From an uncultured Bacilli bacterium (GTDB lineage Bacteria > Bacillota_I > Bacilli_A > RF39 > UBA660): a DNA stretch of 64,000 nucleotides. A program made the translations under genes and the position numbers. Positions 7,862-18,114 of this stretch are shown here, one piece after another; positions within the stretch are counted from its first letter, which is position 1; each line of letters begins with the position of its first letter. The DNA lies in NCBI GenBank assembly GCA_934162665.1, contig CAKPJN010000004.1, positions 49,496-113,495 of the forward strand, read 5' to 3'. The notes under the pieces were generated by a model. The model did no database searches, was not told where the DNA came from, and saw only the letters and a list, made by a program, of their open reading frames with translations.

Positions 7862-9904
7862 TTAAGATTCAGTTTCTTTTAATAAATCAAATACAATGAT
7901 ATTATTTGAAACATTAAGTAATTTTTCTGCATATTCACTATTTTTAGAAATTTCATCTTCACTGATTGGGTCTCCTGTTAATGATAAATATTCCCCTTTT
8001 TGACTATTATAATACATTTTATTAGTTACCCAATTACCATTTGGAAAAACGACTATATTATTTTCTTTTATATTAAAAATATCATTTCCTAATGCATATT
8101 TATTATAAAAACCAAACATATTTCCTAAAGTTGGCATTACATCATACATTCCCATTACATTTTTAATTTCTATATTTAATTTTGTATTTTTCATATCTTT
8201 TGTCCAAATTATGAATGGTACTTTTCTACCTAATTCATATTGATAAGAATCATACTCCTTATAATTAGGGTCTTTATCATCTAATAATGAATCAGTTGTC
8301 TTATCATAATTGTATAATCTGTTATATTCAGATTTTGGTAGTCTAGCATCATGATCTCCATATATGACAAGTACTGTATTATCTAAAAGTCCTTTAGTAT
8401 CTAATTCTTCAATAAATTCTCCTAATGCACTATCTGCATAATGAACTGATTTAAAATAATTTCCTAATTTTGTTCCTTCCATATAAGGATGAATAACTTC
8501 TTCTACTGTTCCATCTTCTTTTGTAATGTTTTCTTTAATATTGACTTCAAATTCTCCATACTTATCAGTTTCAGAGAATGGTGTATGATTTGTTAACATT
8601 ATAAGTAGTCCATACCAATTATTATGTCTATTAGCTATTTGTTCTATTTTAGTTGTTGACTGACTAAAGAATTCTTTATCGCTTATACCAAGTCCTATTG
8701 TATTTTCAGTTGTTACTTTGTAATCTTTTTTACTGTAAAATCTTTCATATCCTAAATTTTGATGCATTGTACGTCTATTCCAAAAGTCGGCAGTATTTCC
8801 ATGCATGCTGAATGTATAATAGCCTTTTTCCTTCATTAATTGTGGAATAGATATATATTTTCTATCAAAGTATGATACAAAAGCTGTTCCGCTTTGAGTT
8901 GGCATTAGAGATGTTGTAAAAGTTAATTCTGAATCACTACTTGTACCAACACTTACTTGTGAATAGAAGTTTGAAAAGAACATTCCTTCACTACTTAGTT
9001 TATTTAATGTTGGGGTTACTTCTTGATCATTAAATTTTAAATTTATAACATTTGCCTGCATACTTTCTGCATGAATTACAATTACATTTTTTCCTTCAAA
9101 TATATTTGTATATTCGTTTGTTTTCATTCCTTCTTTATCTTTATAATATTCTTTAAAACTTTTGTTAGCTTTATCATAACCAAACATAGAATTTATTTTT
9201 GGCTGAAGTGAAGTTATTACATCATTAAGTTGATACACATATATACCGAATCTCATAACTATGTATTCACGATTCCATTGTTTAGCAAATCTAGTAATGT
9301 CTAGTGAAGTTAAAGTAATTATAAAAACAAATGTAAATATCGCTCCACCAATTAAAGTTCTAATTGTTTTTCTTTTTCTTTCTGTTTTTAATTCAACTTT
9401 TTTATAATAGCCTTTTTTCTTTAACTTTATATGTACTACAATAAACGTTATAAAAGGAATTAAATATAGTAAATCTTTTAATTGAATAACATTTTCTACA
9501 ACTGCATCACCTACATCCCCAAGGTATTGAGTAAGTGATAACATTGATAGTGACGCAAATGATGTATAGAAAGTGTAATAAACTGAGTTAATCATGCATA
9601 TTGCGGTATATAACACTTCTAAGGCTAAAAAATATTTAAATCTATTTCTAGGCTTAAATAAATAACCGAATGCTCCACTAAGAGTCAAAATGGCAATATC
9701 AGCTATAATTGGTTTTATTGATAGGTAATTTTCTAATGTATGCATAGTAAAAAAACGAATCATTGTAGAGTTTATTAAACAAGTGATTAAAAATGTTACA
9801 AATAGGATATTATTTTGGATATATAATTTTATTAAATGTTCTTCTTTTACCCTTTTTAGGAATTTAAATAATTGTTCTTTTGTATTTTTTAATTTCTTTT
9901 TCAT
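7862..9904 (-). CDS. ltaS: Lipoteichoic acid synthase family (LtaS-type sulfatase-fold phosphoglycerol transferase)
   Basis: A 680-residue protein with five predicted membrane segments in the first 200 residues, then an extracellular alkaline-phosphatase/sulfatase-fold domain. Metal and active-site motifs are VIHAESMQ (Glu about 280), SVGTSSDSE (nucleophile Thr about 320), MHGNTADFWNR and YGDHDARLP. LtaS polymerises glycerol phosphate from phosphatidylglycerol onto a glycolipid, releasing diacylglycerol. Topology and motifs match the LtaS family; a specialised paralogue cannot be excluded. ATG follows a GAGGT sequence. Confidence 0.9.
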   Translation of the reverse strand: MKKKLKNTKEQLFKFLKRVKEEHLIKLYIQNNILFVTFLITCLINSTMIRFFTMHTLENYLSIKPIIADIAILTLSGAFGYLFKPRNRFKYFLALEVLYTAICMINSVYYTFYTSFASLSMLSLTQYLGDVGDAVVENVIQLKDLLYLIPFITFIVVHIKLKKKGYYKKVELKTERKRKTIRTLIGGAIFTFVFIITLTSLDITRFAKQWNREYIVMRFGIYVYQLNDVITSLQPKINSMFGYDKANKSFKEYYKDKEGMKTNEYTNIFEGKNVIVIHAESMQANVINLKFNDQEVTPTLNKLSSEGMFFSNFYSQVSVGTSSDSELTFTTSLMPTQSGTAFVSYFDRKYISIPQLMKEKGYYTFSMHGNTADFWNRRTMHQNLGYERFYSKKDYKVTTENTIGLGISDKEFFSQSTTKIEQIANRHNNWYGLLIMLTNHTPFSETDKYGEFEVNIKENITKEDGTVEEVIHPYMEGTKLGNYFKSVHYADSALGEFIEELDTKGLLDNTVLVIYGDHDARLPKSEYNRLYNYDKTTDSLLDDKDPNYKEYDSYQYELGRKVPFIIWTKDMKNTKLNIEIKNVMGMYDVMPTLGNMFGFYNKYALGNDIFNIKENNIVVFPNGNWVTNKMYYNSQKGEYLSLTGDPISEDEISKNSEYAEKLLNVSNNIIVFDLLKETES

Positions 9905-9978
9905 TTGTATACCTCGCTTATCGTATTATAACATTATTATACTTTTTTTTCAATTACTTGAAATTTTTTAATGTAAGA

Positions 9979-10818
9979 TTATCTTATAGCTTTAAATTTT
10001 TCTTCTTTTTTAAATTCTAATGTGTTACCAGCATTAAATGCCATTCCTAATACAAATATATATGATAAGATATATACCCATAATAGTAAAATTAATATAT
10101 TTGAGATACTTCCATAAAAAATATTATACTTTGAAAATTTTCCGACATATATTGAATATATTTCTGTTGCTATAATCCAACTTATTGTAGTAAAAATTGC
10201 TCCTTGAGTAGTTGAATTACTTTCAATCTTTTTATCTGGTGCCAAAACATAAAGTAATTTTATATTTAAATATACTAAAACTATAGAGATTGGATATTTT
10301 AGTATTTTATATACTGTATATAGAGCATCTACGGCAGTTTGATTTTTTGAATACTCCTTTAATATTCCAAATATGGAATTACCAAATACAGGTACAACTA
10401 ATAAAAATAGTAATAGTGAAACTAGCACTACTGTCATCATAATTGCTTTTATTCTTCTACTTACTATATCACGTGATTTAATTTTATAAATTTCATTTGA
10501 TGTGATTATCATAGAATGAGGTCCATTAGACGCTAAAATAAAAGCGGAGAAAAAGAAGACTATAATATTAAAATTTAGTCTTTCTCCATTTATTGTGCTC
10601 AATAAAACATTTGCAACTCCACTAGGAATTACACCCATTATGCTTTCTTTTACGGTTTCTATTGAAATAGAAAATTTAGCAGCTATTGCACCTATCAATG
10701 CAATAAGCGGAATTAATGAAATAACAAAGAAAAAAGCGAGTTGACCAGGTAATACCCTCATCTCAGGTTTTTTTATTACTTCTATTATATTTTTAAAAAC
10801 CTTTCTTACTCGCTCCAT
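9979..10818 (-). CDS. YihY/BrkB family inner-membrane protein
   Basis: A 279-residue polytopic protein with about six membrane segments. It has the family features PGQLAFFFVISLIPLIALIG near the N-terminus and FYGSISNILILLLWVYILSY near the C-terminus. The family (formerly called ribonuclease BN in error) has no settled function; transport and lipid-related roles have been suggested. ATG follows AAGGGGAAA. It lies between ltaS and the sensor gene on the same strand with short gaps. Confidence 0.88.
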   Translation of the reverse strand: MERVRKVFKNIIEVIKKPEMRVLPGQLAFFFVISLIPLIALIGAIAAKFSISIETVKESIMGVIPSGVANVLLSTINGERLNFNIIVFFFSAFILASNGPHSMIITSNEIYKIKSRDIVSRRIKAIMMTVVLVSLLLFLLVVPVFGNSIFGILKEYSKNQTAVDALYTVYKILKYPISIVLVYLNIKLLYVLAPDKKIESNSTTQGAIFTTISWIIATEIYSIYVGKFSKYNIFYGSISNILILLLWVYILSYIFVLGMAFNAGNTLEFKKEEKFKAIR

Positions 10819-10831
10819 TACTATTTCCCCT

Positions 10832-12871
10832 TTATTTAAAATCTTCTTTATTTGTTATCATTTCTAGTGTAGCTTCATTTATTGCATCATCTAATGTTTT
10901 AATTTCATCTAATATCATACTATAACCAACTGCTGCTCCAAACTCATGTGGTAAGTTTTTAAACTCTTTAGACAATTTTTTAGTATATGTAGAAATTTGT
11001 CTTTCACTATAACCTACTAAGTAAATTAAAAATTCATTTCCATCTGTACGAATAATTTCACTATTTTCTAATTGAGTATTTACTAAAATTCCAGCAGCTT
11101 TAATAATTAATTGATCCCCTTCTTCATGTCCATAGTTATCATTTATATATTTAACATTATTTAAATCAACAATAACAATTGATTGAGGGAATACTTTTGA
11201 ATCTTCCCATTCTGGCATTTTTATATTTAAGTAATTTCTATTTTTTAATGATGTTAACATATCTGTATATTTATGTCTATCTGTTATTTTTACCTTTTTA
11301 ATTGTTCTTTTCTTCTTTAGTATTAAATATACTGTAGTTAAAATTATAATAGGTACAAAAATGATTGTTAAAACGATTGTATATACTTGTTCAAATGTTG
11401 AATTTTCTAAAATTGATGCATGTAGGTTTTCAATACCACTATTTCTATAATTATAATAAGAATTTGTATTTATAATATAGTTAAATAAATCATAGAATGC
11501 AACATTATTATTTTTTACCATAAATTTATAGTCATTCATCATTGTATCTAAATATAATAATTTTAATTTAGAAAATTTAGAATTTTGATAGTGTACATAT
11601 ATTTCTTTATCTACTACTATCATTTTATCTTTAGCATTTTTTACTAAATCATCTAAATTATCATAAGTTTTTATATTTGCTTTTGAGTTACTAGAGAAGT
11701 AGTTATATAATGAGTCATTATTTAACATTACAATATCTTCTTCTTTTAAGCTCTCAAATGATGTTACTATATGTTGATCTTTTTCTCTGCCTAATACTAC
11801 GTATTCTTCTATAAAAGTTGAAAGTGTTGCTTTATACTTATTATTAGTATAGTTGTAATAATCAAAGTAGACATCAATATCACCATTATCGATAGCTTTT
11901 TCTAGCTCTTTTTTATTTTTATATTTTTTATATTTAAATTCAATATCTGTTAATCTTGAAAGTCTATCAATATATTCTCCAGCTATTCCAGCTACTTTTC
12001 CATTTACATTTACTTCATATGGGGCATTTTCTATATACCCATATGTATAACTTTTAGAAATTAGAGATGCTTTTGTTTTAGCATCTAAATTATTTTCTTT
12101 TAAATAATAGTCTAGATAAGCCTTATTATATTCTTTAACATATTTAGTTGCTTTCCACTTATTATAATATTTTTTTACTATTTTATTTAATTTTTCATTA
12201 TTATCACTTAATGTTAAAACTATATCTTTTTTCTTTTCTGTAAAATAGTAGTTAATAGAATATTTATCTTTTTGAATTGTATAATTTAAGTACATTATAT
12301 TTGGTACTATTATCATATTTACTTCATCTTGATTTAGTGCTTGATATAGACTTTCGATATTATCATATATTTTAAATGATAGGTTTGTACCACTTTTTAG
12401 GTAATAACTTAATTCAGTTGCATCTTGACTAAAAATACCGAATGTAATATTTTTCATATCTTTAATATGATTAATTCTTTGATATGTTTTTCCAACAGCA
12501 ACATAGTTATCTGTAAATAATGGAAGGTCTTTATCAGTTTTATCTTTGCTATTATCTAATATTCTAATTCTAAAACTATCAGTTTTAGTTGTTGAATTTT
12601 TTAAGTAAGGAATTTTATTAAACTCCATTCCTATATTAGTTTCAAAATCCTTTAGAAAATCGAAAACAACTCCTTCTCCATTCATTCCATATAATGGGTA
12701 GTCGTTTACAACTTCAAAATCTACTGTTTTATCAGAGTTTTCTTGAACCCATCTTTTTTCTGTAACTGTTAAAGTTGTTGTTTTATCTTCTTTATTATAG
12801 TATCTATATACAAAAATGAATGTTATTAAAGCAATAAATATAGGAACTATAATTATTAATTTCTTTTTCAT
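10832..12871 (-). CDS. Membrane sensor with two solute-binding-like domains and a degenerate GGDEF domain
   Basis: A 679-residue protein. A signal anchor (residues about 4-22) is followed by two extracellular segments resembling SBP_bac_3 amino-acid-binding domains (about 40-250 and 265-480). A transmembrane helix (about 497-520) then leads to a cytoplasmic GGDEF domain (about 540-675), recognisable by VIVDLNNVKYINDNYGHEEGD. The signature loop reads TDGNEF in place of GGDEF, and no EAL or HD-GYP domain follows. Cyclase activity is therefore doubtful; it may act as a receptor or signal through protein contacts. The ATG lies 2 bases after the stop of the upstream gene. Confidence 0.85.
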   Translation of the reverse strand: MKKKLIIIVPIFIALITFIFVYRYYNKEDKTTTLTVTEKRWVQENSDKTVDFEVVNDYPLYGMNGEGVVFDFLKDFETNIGMEFNKIPYLKNSTTKTDSFRIRILDNSKDKTDKDLPLFTDNYVAVGKTYQRINHIKDMKNITFGIFSQDATELSYYLKSGTNLSFKIYDNIESLYQALNQDEVNMIIVPNIMYLNYTIQKDKYSINYYFTEKKKDIVLTLSDNNEKLNKIVKKYYNKWKATKYVKEYNKAYLDYYLKENNLDAKTKASLISKSYTYGYIENAPYEVNVNGKVAGIAGEYIDRLSRLTDIEFKYKKYKNKKELEKAIDNGDIDVYFDYYNYTNNKYKATLSTFIEEYVVLGREKDQHIVTSFESLKEEDIVMLNNDSLYNYFSSNSKANIKTYDNLDDLVKNAKDKMIVVDKEIYVHYQNSKFSKLKLLYLDTMMNDYKFMVKNNNVAFYDLFNYIINTNSYYNYRNSGIENLHASILENSTFEQVYTIVLTIIFVPIIILTTVYLILKKKRTIKKVKITDRHKYTDMLTSLKNRNYLNIKMPEWEDSKVFPQSIVIVDLNNVKYINDNYGHEEGDQLIIKAAGILVNTQLENSEIIRTDGNEFLIYLVGYSERQISTYTKKLSKEFKNLPHEFGAAVGYSMILDEIKTLDDAINEATLEMITNKEDFK

Positions 12872-12873
12872 TA

Positions 12874-13338
12874 TTAACTCACCGCTCTATCTTTTGTAAA
12901 TGTGAACCCAGCCTTTTTATGATGCTTATATCCTATAATAGGAAAGTCATTACCACCATTTTCTTTTTTTATGAACACTTGAATATCATAATATGATTTT
13001 TGTTCATCAGAGCATGCCTCTAATATTTTATTGACATAAGGTTTTGCAGTATCAAGAGATACATCGTCATTTACAGTGATTATAACTTCTAAAGTTTTAC
13101 CGGAAGTTCTTACTGTTGCAGTTTTAATACCTCCATCGCTTTCTAAAGTTGATTTGATTTTTCCTTGATCTTTTTCTGTTATTTTTACTTCTTCTATTCC
13201 CTTTAGGCGATCGCCATATAATGCATTAGCGCTTTGAGGAAAGAAAATATTTTTTACTTGCACTAACAATAATACTATTACAAGAAATATAGCAATAGCA
13301 ACAATTATAAATTTATTATTTTTTAAAAAGTTTTTCAT
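12874..13338 (-). CDS. Small membrane-anchored protein of unknown function
   Basis: About 154 residues: short cytoplasmic start (MKNFLKNNK), one transmembrane helix (FIIVAIAIFLVIVLLLVQV), then an extracytoplasmic domain with alternating beta/alpha pattern (KTLEVIITVNDDVSLDTAKPY, SYYDIQVFIKKE). Its fold recalls small SpoIIIAH- or Asp23-like alpha/beta domains, but I do not recognise the family. I start at the ATG at 13338, which is about 10 bases after AGGA, rather than the GTG 9 bases earlier that sits on top of the AGGA. It lies downstream of gatB and is tightly linked to the sensor gene. Confidence 0.6.
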   Translation of the reverse strand: MKNFLKNNKFIIVAIAIFLVIVLLLVQVKNIFFPQSANALYGDRLKGIEEVKITEKDQGKIKSTLESDGGIKTATVRTSGKTLEVIITVNDDVSLDTAKPYVNKILEACSDEQKSYYDIQVFIKKENGGNDFPIIGYKHHKKAGFTFTKDRAVS

Positions 13339-13386
13339 ATTATTCACATCCTAGTATTATTATTATACACTATGTGGTAGTGTTTT

Positions 13387-14820
13387 TCAATTACCAAACT
13401 TGTTTAATTCCTCTTTTAAAATGGTCATTGCAAGTTGTGGATTAGCAGATCCTTTTGTTTCTTTCATAACTTGGCCCATTAGGAATTTAATAGCTCTATC
13501 TTTTCCTTCTTTATAATCTTTAACACTTTCCTCATTGTTTTCAATAATAGATTTAATAATTGTTCTTAAAGTGTCTTGATCAGTAATATTTTCAATACCA
13601 GTTTCTTTTATTATATCAACAATCTTTTTATCTTCTTCTAAAACTTTATCTAAAATATCCTTTAGGTTTTTACTTGTTAGGGTATTATCTTCTACTTTTT
13701 CTACTAGCTCAATTAATCTTTCTTTTGTAAGTGTTGTGTTTTTTAGTTCCTTTTCATTTTTATTTAAATAACCAGATATATCACCAAGTAAAAGATTACT
13801 AGCAATTTTAAAATTTAGTTTTGAATCTAATAATGTATTGAAATAATCACTTAACTGTCTATTTTGAATTAATTTGTTGGCATTTATTTCTGATACACCA
13901 CGTTTTATATATTCACATCTTCTTTCATCTGGAAGCATTGGAATTGTCTTTTTTGCTTCTGAAATCATCTCATCTGTTAAATGAATAAATGGTATATCAG
14001 GTTCTGGAAAGTAACGATAATCATTTCCTGTTTCTTTAACACGCATTAAAACAGTATCATTTAATTTATCATCAAAACGTCTTGTTTGTTCTTTAAATGT
14101 TTTACCTTCATTTAGCAATTTTTCTTGTCTTTCAATTTCTTTTTCAATACTTAGTCCAACATTAGAGATTGAGCCAATATTTTTTATTTCACATTTTGTT
14201 CCAAATGGAGAATTTTCATCTTTTCTGATTGAGACATTCGCATCACATCTCATAGATCCTTCTTCCATTTTACAGTCACTTATATCTGCATAAAATAATA
14301 GTTCTTTTAATTTTTCTAAGTAAAGTTTGGCTTCAATACTACTTGAAATACATGGTTTAGTTACTATTTCTATTAATGGTACTCCGGCACGGTTAAAATC
14401 TAGTAGAGTTTTATCGCCTCTATGAGTACTTTTACATGTATCTTCTTCAATGTGCATTTCTTCTATTTCTATTTTTTTCTTTACTCCGTCTATTTCTATT
14501 TCTACATATCCATCATATCCTATTGGTGTTCTTGCTTGTGTTATTTGATAGTTTTTTGAATTATCTGGATAAAAATAATTTTTACGATCAAAATGCATAT
14601 CACGTCTTATCTTACAATTTAGAATAGTTGCAGCTTTTATACCTAAATTAATTACTTCTTTATTTACAGTTGGAAGTGTTCCTGGGTAACCTAAATCAAT
14701 AATATTGGTTAAGGAGTTTGCCATTTGTCCATAACCATTTATAGAATTAGAAAATATTTTACTGTTAGTTTTTAATTCTACATGGACTTCAATACCTATT
14801 GTTTCAATATATTTACTCAT
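13387..14820 (-). CDS. gatB: Aspartyl/glutamyl-tRNA(Asn/Gln) amidotransferase subunit B
   Basis: A 477-residue GatB. It shows TIGIEVHVELKTNSKIFS, the DFNRAGVPLIEIVTKP motif and MEEGSMRCDANVSIR, plus the C-terminal YqeY-like tail that contacts tRNA. GatB with GatA and GatC converts misacylated Glu-tRNA(Gln) or Asp-tRNA(Asn). Start is the ATG at 14820, 4 bases after AGGAGGTGAT and overlapping the end of gatA by 8 bases. A GTG 9 bases earlier lies inside the ribosome-binding site. Confidence 0.97.
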   Translation of the reverse strand: MSKYIETIGIEVHVELKTNSKIFSNSINGYGQMANSLTNIIDLGYPGTLPTVNKEVINLGIKAATILNCKIRRDMHFDRKNYFYPDNSKNYQITQARTPIGYDGYVEIEIDGVKKKIEIEEMHIEEDTCKSTHRGDKTLLDFNRAGVPLIEIVTKPCISSSIEAKLYLEKLKELLFYADISDCKMEEGSMRCDANVSIRKDENSPFGTKCEIKNIGSISNVGLSIEKEIERQEKLLNEGKTFKEQTRRFDDKLNDTVLMRVKETGNDYRYFPEPDIPFIHLTDEMISEAKKTIPMLPDERRCEYIKRGVSEINANKLIQNRQLSDYFNTLLDSKLNFKIASNLLLGDISGYLNKNEKELKNTTLTKERLIELVEKVEDNTLTSKNLKDILDKVLEEDKKIVDIIKETGIENITDQDTLRTIIKSIIENNEESVKDYKEGKDRAIKFLMGQVMKETKGSANPQLAMTILKEELNKFGN

Positions 14821-16270
14821 TAGTATCACCTCCTAATGGACTTAAATCTAGGTTTAGTTTTTTTTCAATAAAACTAGCTAATTGATACATTTTGGCTTCT
14901 TCTAATGGAGCTCCTATAATTTGCATACCGATTGGTAAGTTTTCTTTTGAAAATCCGATTGGTAAGTTCATTCCTGGAAGTCCAGCCATATTAACAGGTA
15001 TAGTTAAAACGTCGTCTACAAATGATTTTACAGCATCATCTAAATCTTTTCCTAATTCATATGCAGAAGTTGTTGTGGTTGGTCCTATAATTAAATCATA
15101 GTCTTTAAATGTTTCAAGAAAACTTTTTCTCATAACACTTCTTATCTCTAAGGCTTTATCATAATAAATTTTAGCATTTTCTCCACTTAAAAGATAACTT
15201 CCTACCATAATACGTCTTTTTACTTCATTTCCAAAACCTAACTTTCGACTTTTTAAATATAAATCTTCTATATTTTCTGGTGTTTCGTAACTATATCCAT
15301 AACGAATACCATCGAATCTAGCTAAGTTTGAACTAGCTTCTCCCATAGCAATAATTTGGTATAATGGTACAGCTTGTTCTATATAACTTATATCTACATA
15401 GTCTATTGTACAACCATTTTCTTTTAATAATTTTAAAACATTTTGTAAACTATCTTTTATCTCTTTATCTACTACATCACTTACATAGAATTTTGGAATG
15501 GCTATTTTCATATCTTTAATACTTTTACCAATTAGTCTTGTGAAGTCCTCTTTAGTATCTATACTAGTTAGATCATTATCGCTTTTTCCACATATTGCGT
15601 TTAAAACTACAGCATTTTCATAAACATTTCTTGTCATTGGACCTATTTGATCTAAACTTGATGCAAAGGCAATAAGTCCAAATCTGGATACCCTTCCATA
15701 TGTTGGTTTCATACCTACTATTCCACAAAAACTAGATGGTTGTCTAATTGAACCTCCAGTATCTGATCCTAAAGCAATTGGGGCAATTCTACTACTTACT
15801 ATAGCAGCGCTTCCACCACTTGATCCACCTGGAACACGTTTTTTATTCCATGGATTTTTAACGGCACCAAAATATGAAGTTTGATTAGATGATCCCATAG
15901 CAAATTCATCCATGTTTGCTTTTCCAATGATTATCATTTTAGCATCTTTTACTTTTTTTATAACATCGGCATCATAGATAGGATTAAAATTTTCTAACAT
16001 TTTTGATGCGGCTGTTGTTTTTAAATTTTTAGTTACAATATTATCTTTTATAGCAATAGGAATACCAAATGTTAGAGAATCTACTTCTTCTTTTTCTAAA
16101 GCTTCAGCTTCTTTTAGAGCTTGTTCTTTATTTAAAGTTATGAAACAGTTTAAGTCTTTATTTTGTTCTATTCTTTCAAAAGATTCTAATACCAAATCTT
16201 TTGGAGTTATCTTTTTTTCCTTTAATAATTTATTAATTTCTACTAAGGATAAATCTAAATATTTGCTCAT
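14813..16270 (-). CDS. gatA: Glu-tRNA(Gln) amidotransferase subunit A
   Basis: A 485-residue amidase-signature enzyme. The catalytic Ser-cisSer-Lys triad is visible: Lys in PIAIKDNI, and the GGSSGGSAA and GSDTGGSIRQPSSFCG loops. It supplies ammonia from glutamine for transamidation in the GatCAB complex. ATG follows AGGTGAT, 8 bases after gatC. Length is normal. Confidence 0.98.
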   Translation of the reverse strand: MSKYLDLSLVEINKLLKEKKITPKDLVLESFERIEQNKDLNCFITLNKEQALKEAEALEKEEVDSLTFGIPIAIKDNIVTKNLKTTAASKMLENFNPIYDADVIKKVKDAKMIIIGKANMDEFAMGSSNQTSYFGAVKNPWNKKRVPGGSSGGSAAIVSSRIAPIALGSDTGGSIRQPSSFCGIVGMKPTYGRVSRFGLIAFASSLDQIGPMTRNVYENAVVLNAICGKSDNDLTSIDTKEDFTRLIGKSIKDMKIAIPKFYVSDVVDKEIKDSLQNVLKLLKENGCTIDYVDISYIEQAVPLYQIIAMGEASSNLARFDGIRYGYSYETPENIEDLYLKSRKLGFGNEVKRRIMVGSYLLSGENAKIYYDKALEIRSVMRKSFLETFKDYDLIIGPTTTTSAYELGKDLDDAVKSFVDDVLTIPVNMAGLPGMNLPIGFSKENLPIGMQIIGAPLEEAKMYQLASFIEKKLNLDLSPLGGDTNE

Positions 16271-16278
16271 ATAATCAC

Positions 16279-16575
16279 CTACTCATTTATTACTACTGGT
16301 ACAGCTATATAGTTACCACTTTTTCGTGGTGCATTTTCCAAAACTTCTTTTGGAGATAACATTTCACCGTTAACATCTTCTCTTAACTTACATTTATTTT
16401 CAGTTGGACAAATTAATATATCACTGTCTTTTATTTCTATTTCATTGATTTTTTCTATTTCGTTTAATAATTTTTTTAATTTAATTTGATAAGATTTCAA
16501 TTCTTCTTTATCAATTTCAATACGCGCTAATTTAGCGACATGTAAAACTTCTTCTTCTTTTAACTTTTCTTCCAT
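16279..16575 (-). CDS. gatC: Glu-tRNA(Gln) amidotransferase subunit C
   Basis: A 98-residue protein with the GatC pattern VLHVAKLARIEIDKEEL and the C-terminal NAPRKSGNYIAVPVVIN. GatC tethers GatA and GatB. First gene of gatCAB; ATG follows AAGGAGG. A TATAAT-like sequence lies about 20-30 bases upstream. Confidence 0.95.
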   Translation of the reverse strand: MEEKLKEEEVLHVAKLARIEIDKEELKSYQIKLKKLLNEIEKINEIEIKDSDILICPTENKCKLREDVNGEMLSPKEVLENAPRKSGNYIAVPVVINE

Positions 16576-16715
16576 ATGGATTCCTCCTTAACTTTTATAT
16601 TATATCATGTTTTTTCTAATTATGGCTAGTTTTATATGTAATTTAATCAAATTATAATTTTAATATTTTTTCATATAAGTTTTGTTAAATAATATAATTT
16701 ATTAGGTGATTTTAT

Positions 16716-18080
16716 ATGAATAAAAAACTAAAAATCATTTCTTTCTTATCTGTTATAATAATCGTCTTAGGATTTTCTGTTGTTAATATTAAGAAGTCTA
16801 ATAAACCTGTAGAAACAAAGGATATTGAGGCTACTGTTATATCTAAATCTAAGTTAACTATACAGGATAAAAATAACGTTATTTATACTTTTAATGCTAG
16901 TGATATTGATACTTCTTTAGGGGCTAATGTTTTAATTGAATATACAGGTTTACTTGATAAGAATAAACAATTTCAAGATGTAAGTATCATAAATTGTGAA
17001 ACATACCATGTATCAAATGACGATGATGAAGTTCCAACAGTTTGGTCTGACAATGGAATCTTTAGTGATTTTTATACACTCGCTAATAATAAGTTAAAGA
17101 CTATGCCTTTAAATGAAAAGATTGGTCAATTATTTCTAGTTAGATATCCTGATACAAACGCAATTGAAGATTTAAAAAAATATAATCTTGCTGGATATAT
17201 ATTCTTTGAAAAAGACTTTAAAAATAAAACAGAAAATGAAGTAAAAAATATGATTACTAATCTTCAAGATGCAGCTAAAATCCCTATTCTTACTGCGGTT
17301 GATGAGGAAGGTGGCAAGGTTGTAAGGGTAAGTAGTAATACAAATCTTGTTAAAGAAGAATTTAAATCATCAAAGGAGTTATATAATGAAGGTGGATTTA
17401 ATCTTATTAAAGATGATACAATCTATAAAAGTTCAATATTAAAGAATTTGGGCTTAAATTTAAACTTAGCTCCTGTTGTTGATGTTTCTACTGATTCTAG
17501 TGATTATATATATGAAAGAACGTTAGGAGAAAATACTGGCTTAACTTCTACATATGCAAAAACAGTAATTGATGCAAGTATGGGAACTGGTGTATCTTAT
17601 ACATTAAAGTACTTTCCTGGCTATGGACATAATACGAATACACATGATGAAGACTCTATTGATAATCGTACATATGAGGAAATTAGAACTAATGATTTAC
17701 CACCATTCAAAGCTGGAATTGATGTTGGAGCTGAGGCTATTCTTGTAGGTCATAATGTTGTAACTAGTATAGATAATAAAAATCCTGCATCATTATCAGC
17801 TAGCGTACATAATTTACTTAGAGATAATCTTGATTTTACTGGTATTGTTATGACTGATAATCTTGATATGTGATCACTATCTAATATAGATAATACTGTA
17901 GTTAAAGCTGTTTTAGCAGGAAATGATCTAATTATTACAACAGATTATAAAAGTGATATAGCTGCTTTAAAAACTGCTGTTTCAAATGGAACTGTTAGTG
18001 AAGAATTAATAGATAAATTAGCATTTAGAGTATTAGCTTGGAAATATTATAAGGGATTACTATTTGAGATAACTAAATAA
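16716..18080 (+). pseudogene. GH3 beta-N-acetylhexosaminidase-like gene interrupted by a TGA
   Basis: An N-terminal signal anchor (residues about 5-24) and a linker domain lead into a glycoside hydrolase family 3 domain (NagZ type). Motifs include GQLFLVRYPD, TAVDEEGGKVVRV, KYFPGYGHNTNTHDED and the nucleophile segment IVMTDNLDM. A TGA at 17871-17873 follows immediately after DM; the same frame then runs 68 more codons (SLSNIDNTVVKAVLAGNDLI onward) to TAA at 18080. Family members have Gly there (DMGAI), so GGA to TGA is the simplest change. ATG follows AGGTGAT. The truncated 385-residue product keeps the active-site loops but loses the final helices of the barrel. Confidence 0.8.
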
Positions 18081-18093
18081 ATTATAAGAAAAA

Positions 18094-18114
18094 AAATAGT
18101 AACTTGTACTATTT
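18094..18114 (-). terminator. Terminator shared by the convergent GH3 and OB-fold genes
   Basis: AAATAGTA / TACTATTT with a 5-base loop. A strong T-run follows on the minus strand, so it mainly serves the 18113-18775 gene. It may act in both directions. Confidence 0.6.

Noticed and set aside
9979..10818. Ribonuclease BN annotation for the BrkB-like protein
   Set aside because: The name is a historical error; the sequence is a polytopic membrane protein without nuclease motifs.
17871..17873. UGA read as tryptophan (Mycoplasma-type code)
   Set aside because: rlmN and prpC end in TGA within ATGA overlaps with the next gene, tryptophans in the window are TGG, and the GH3 family has Gly at this site.
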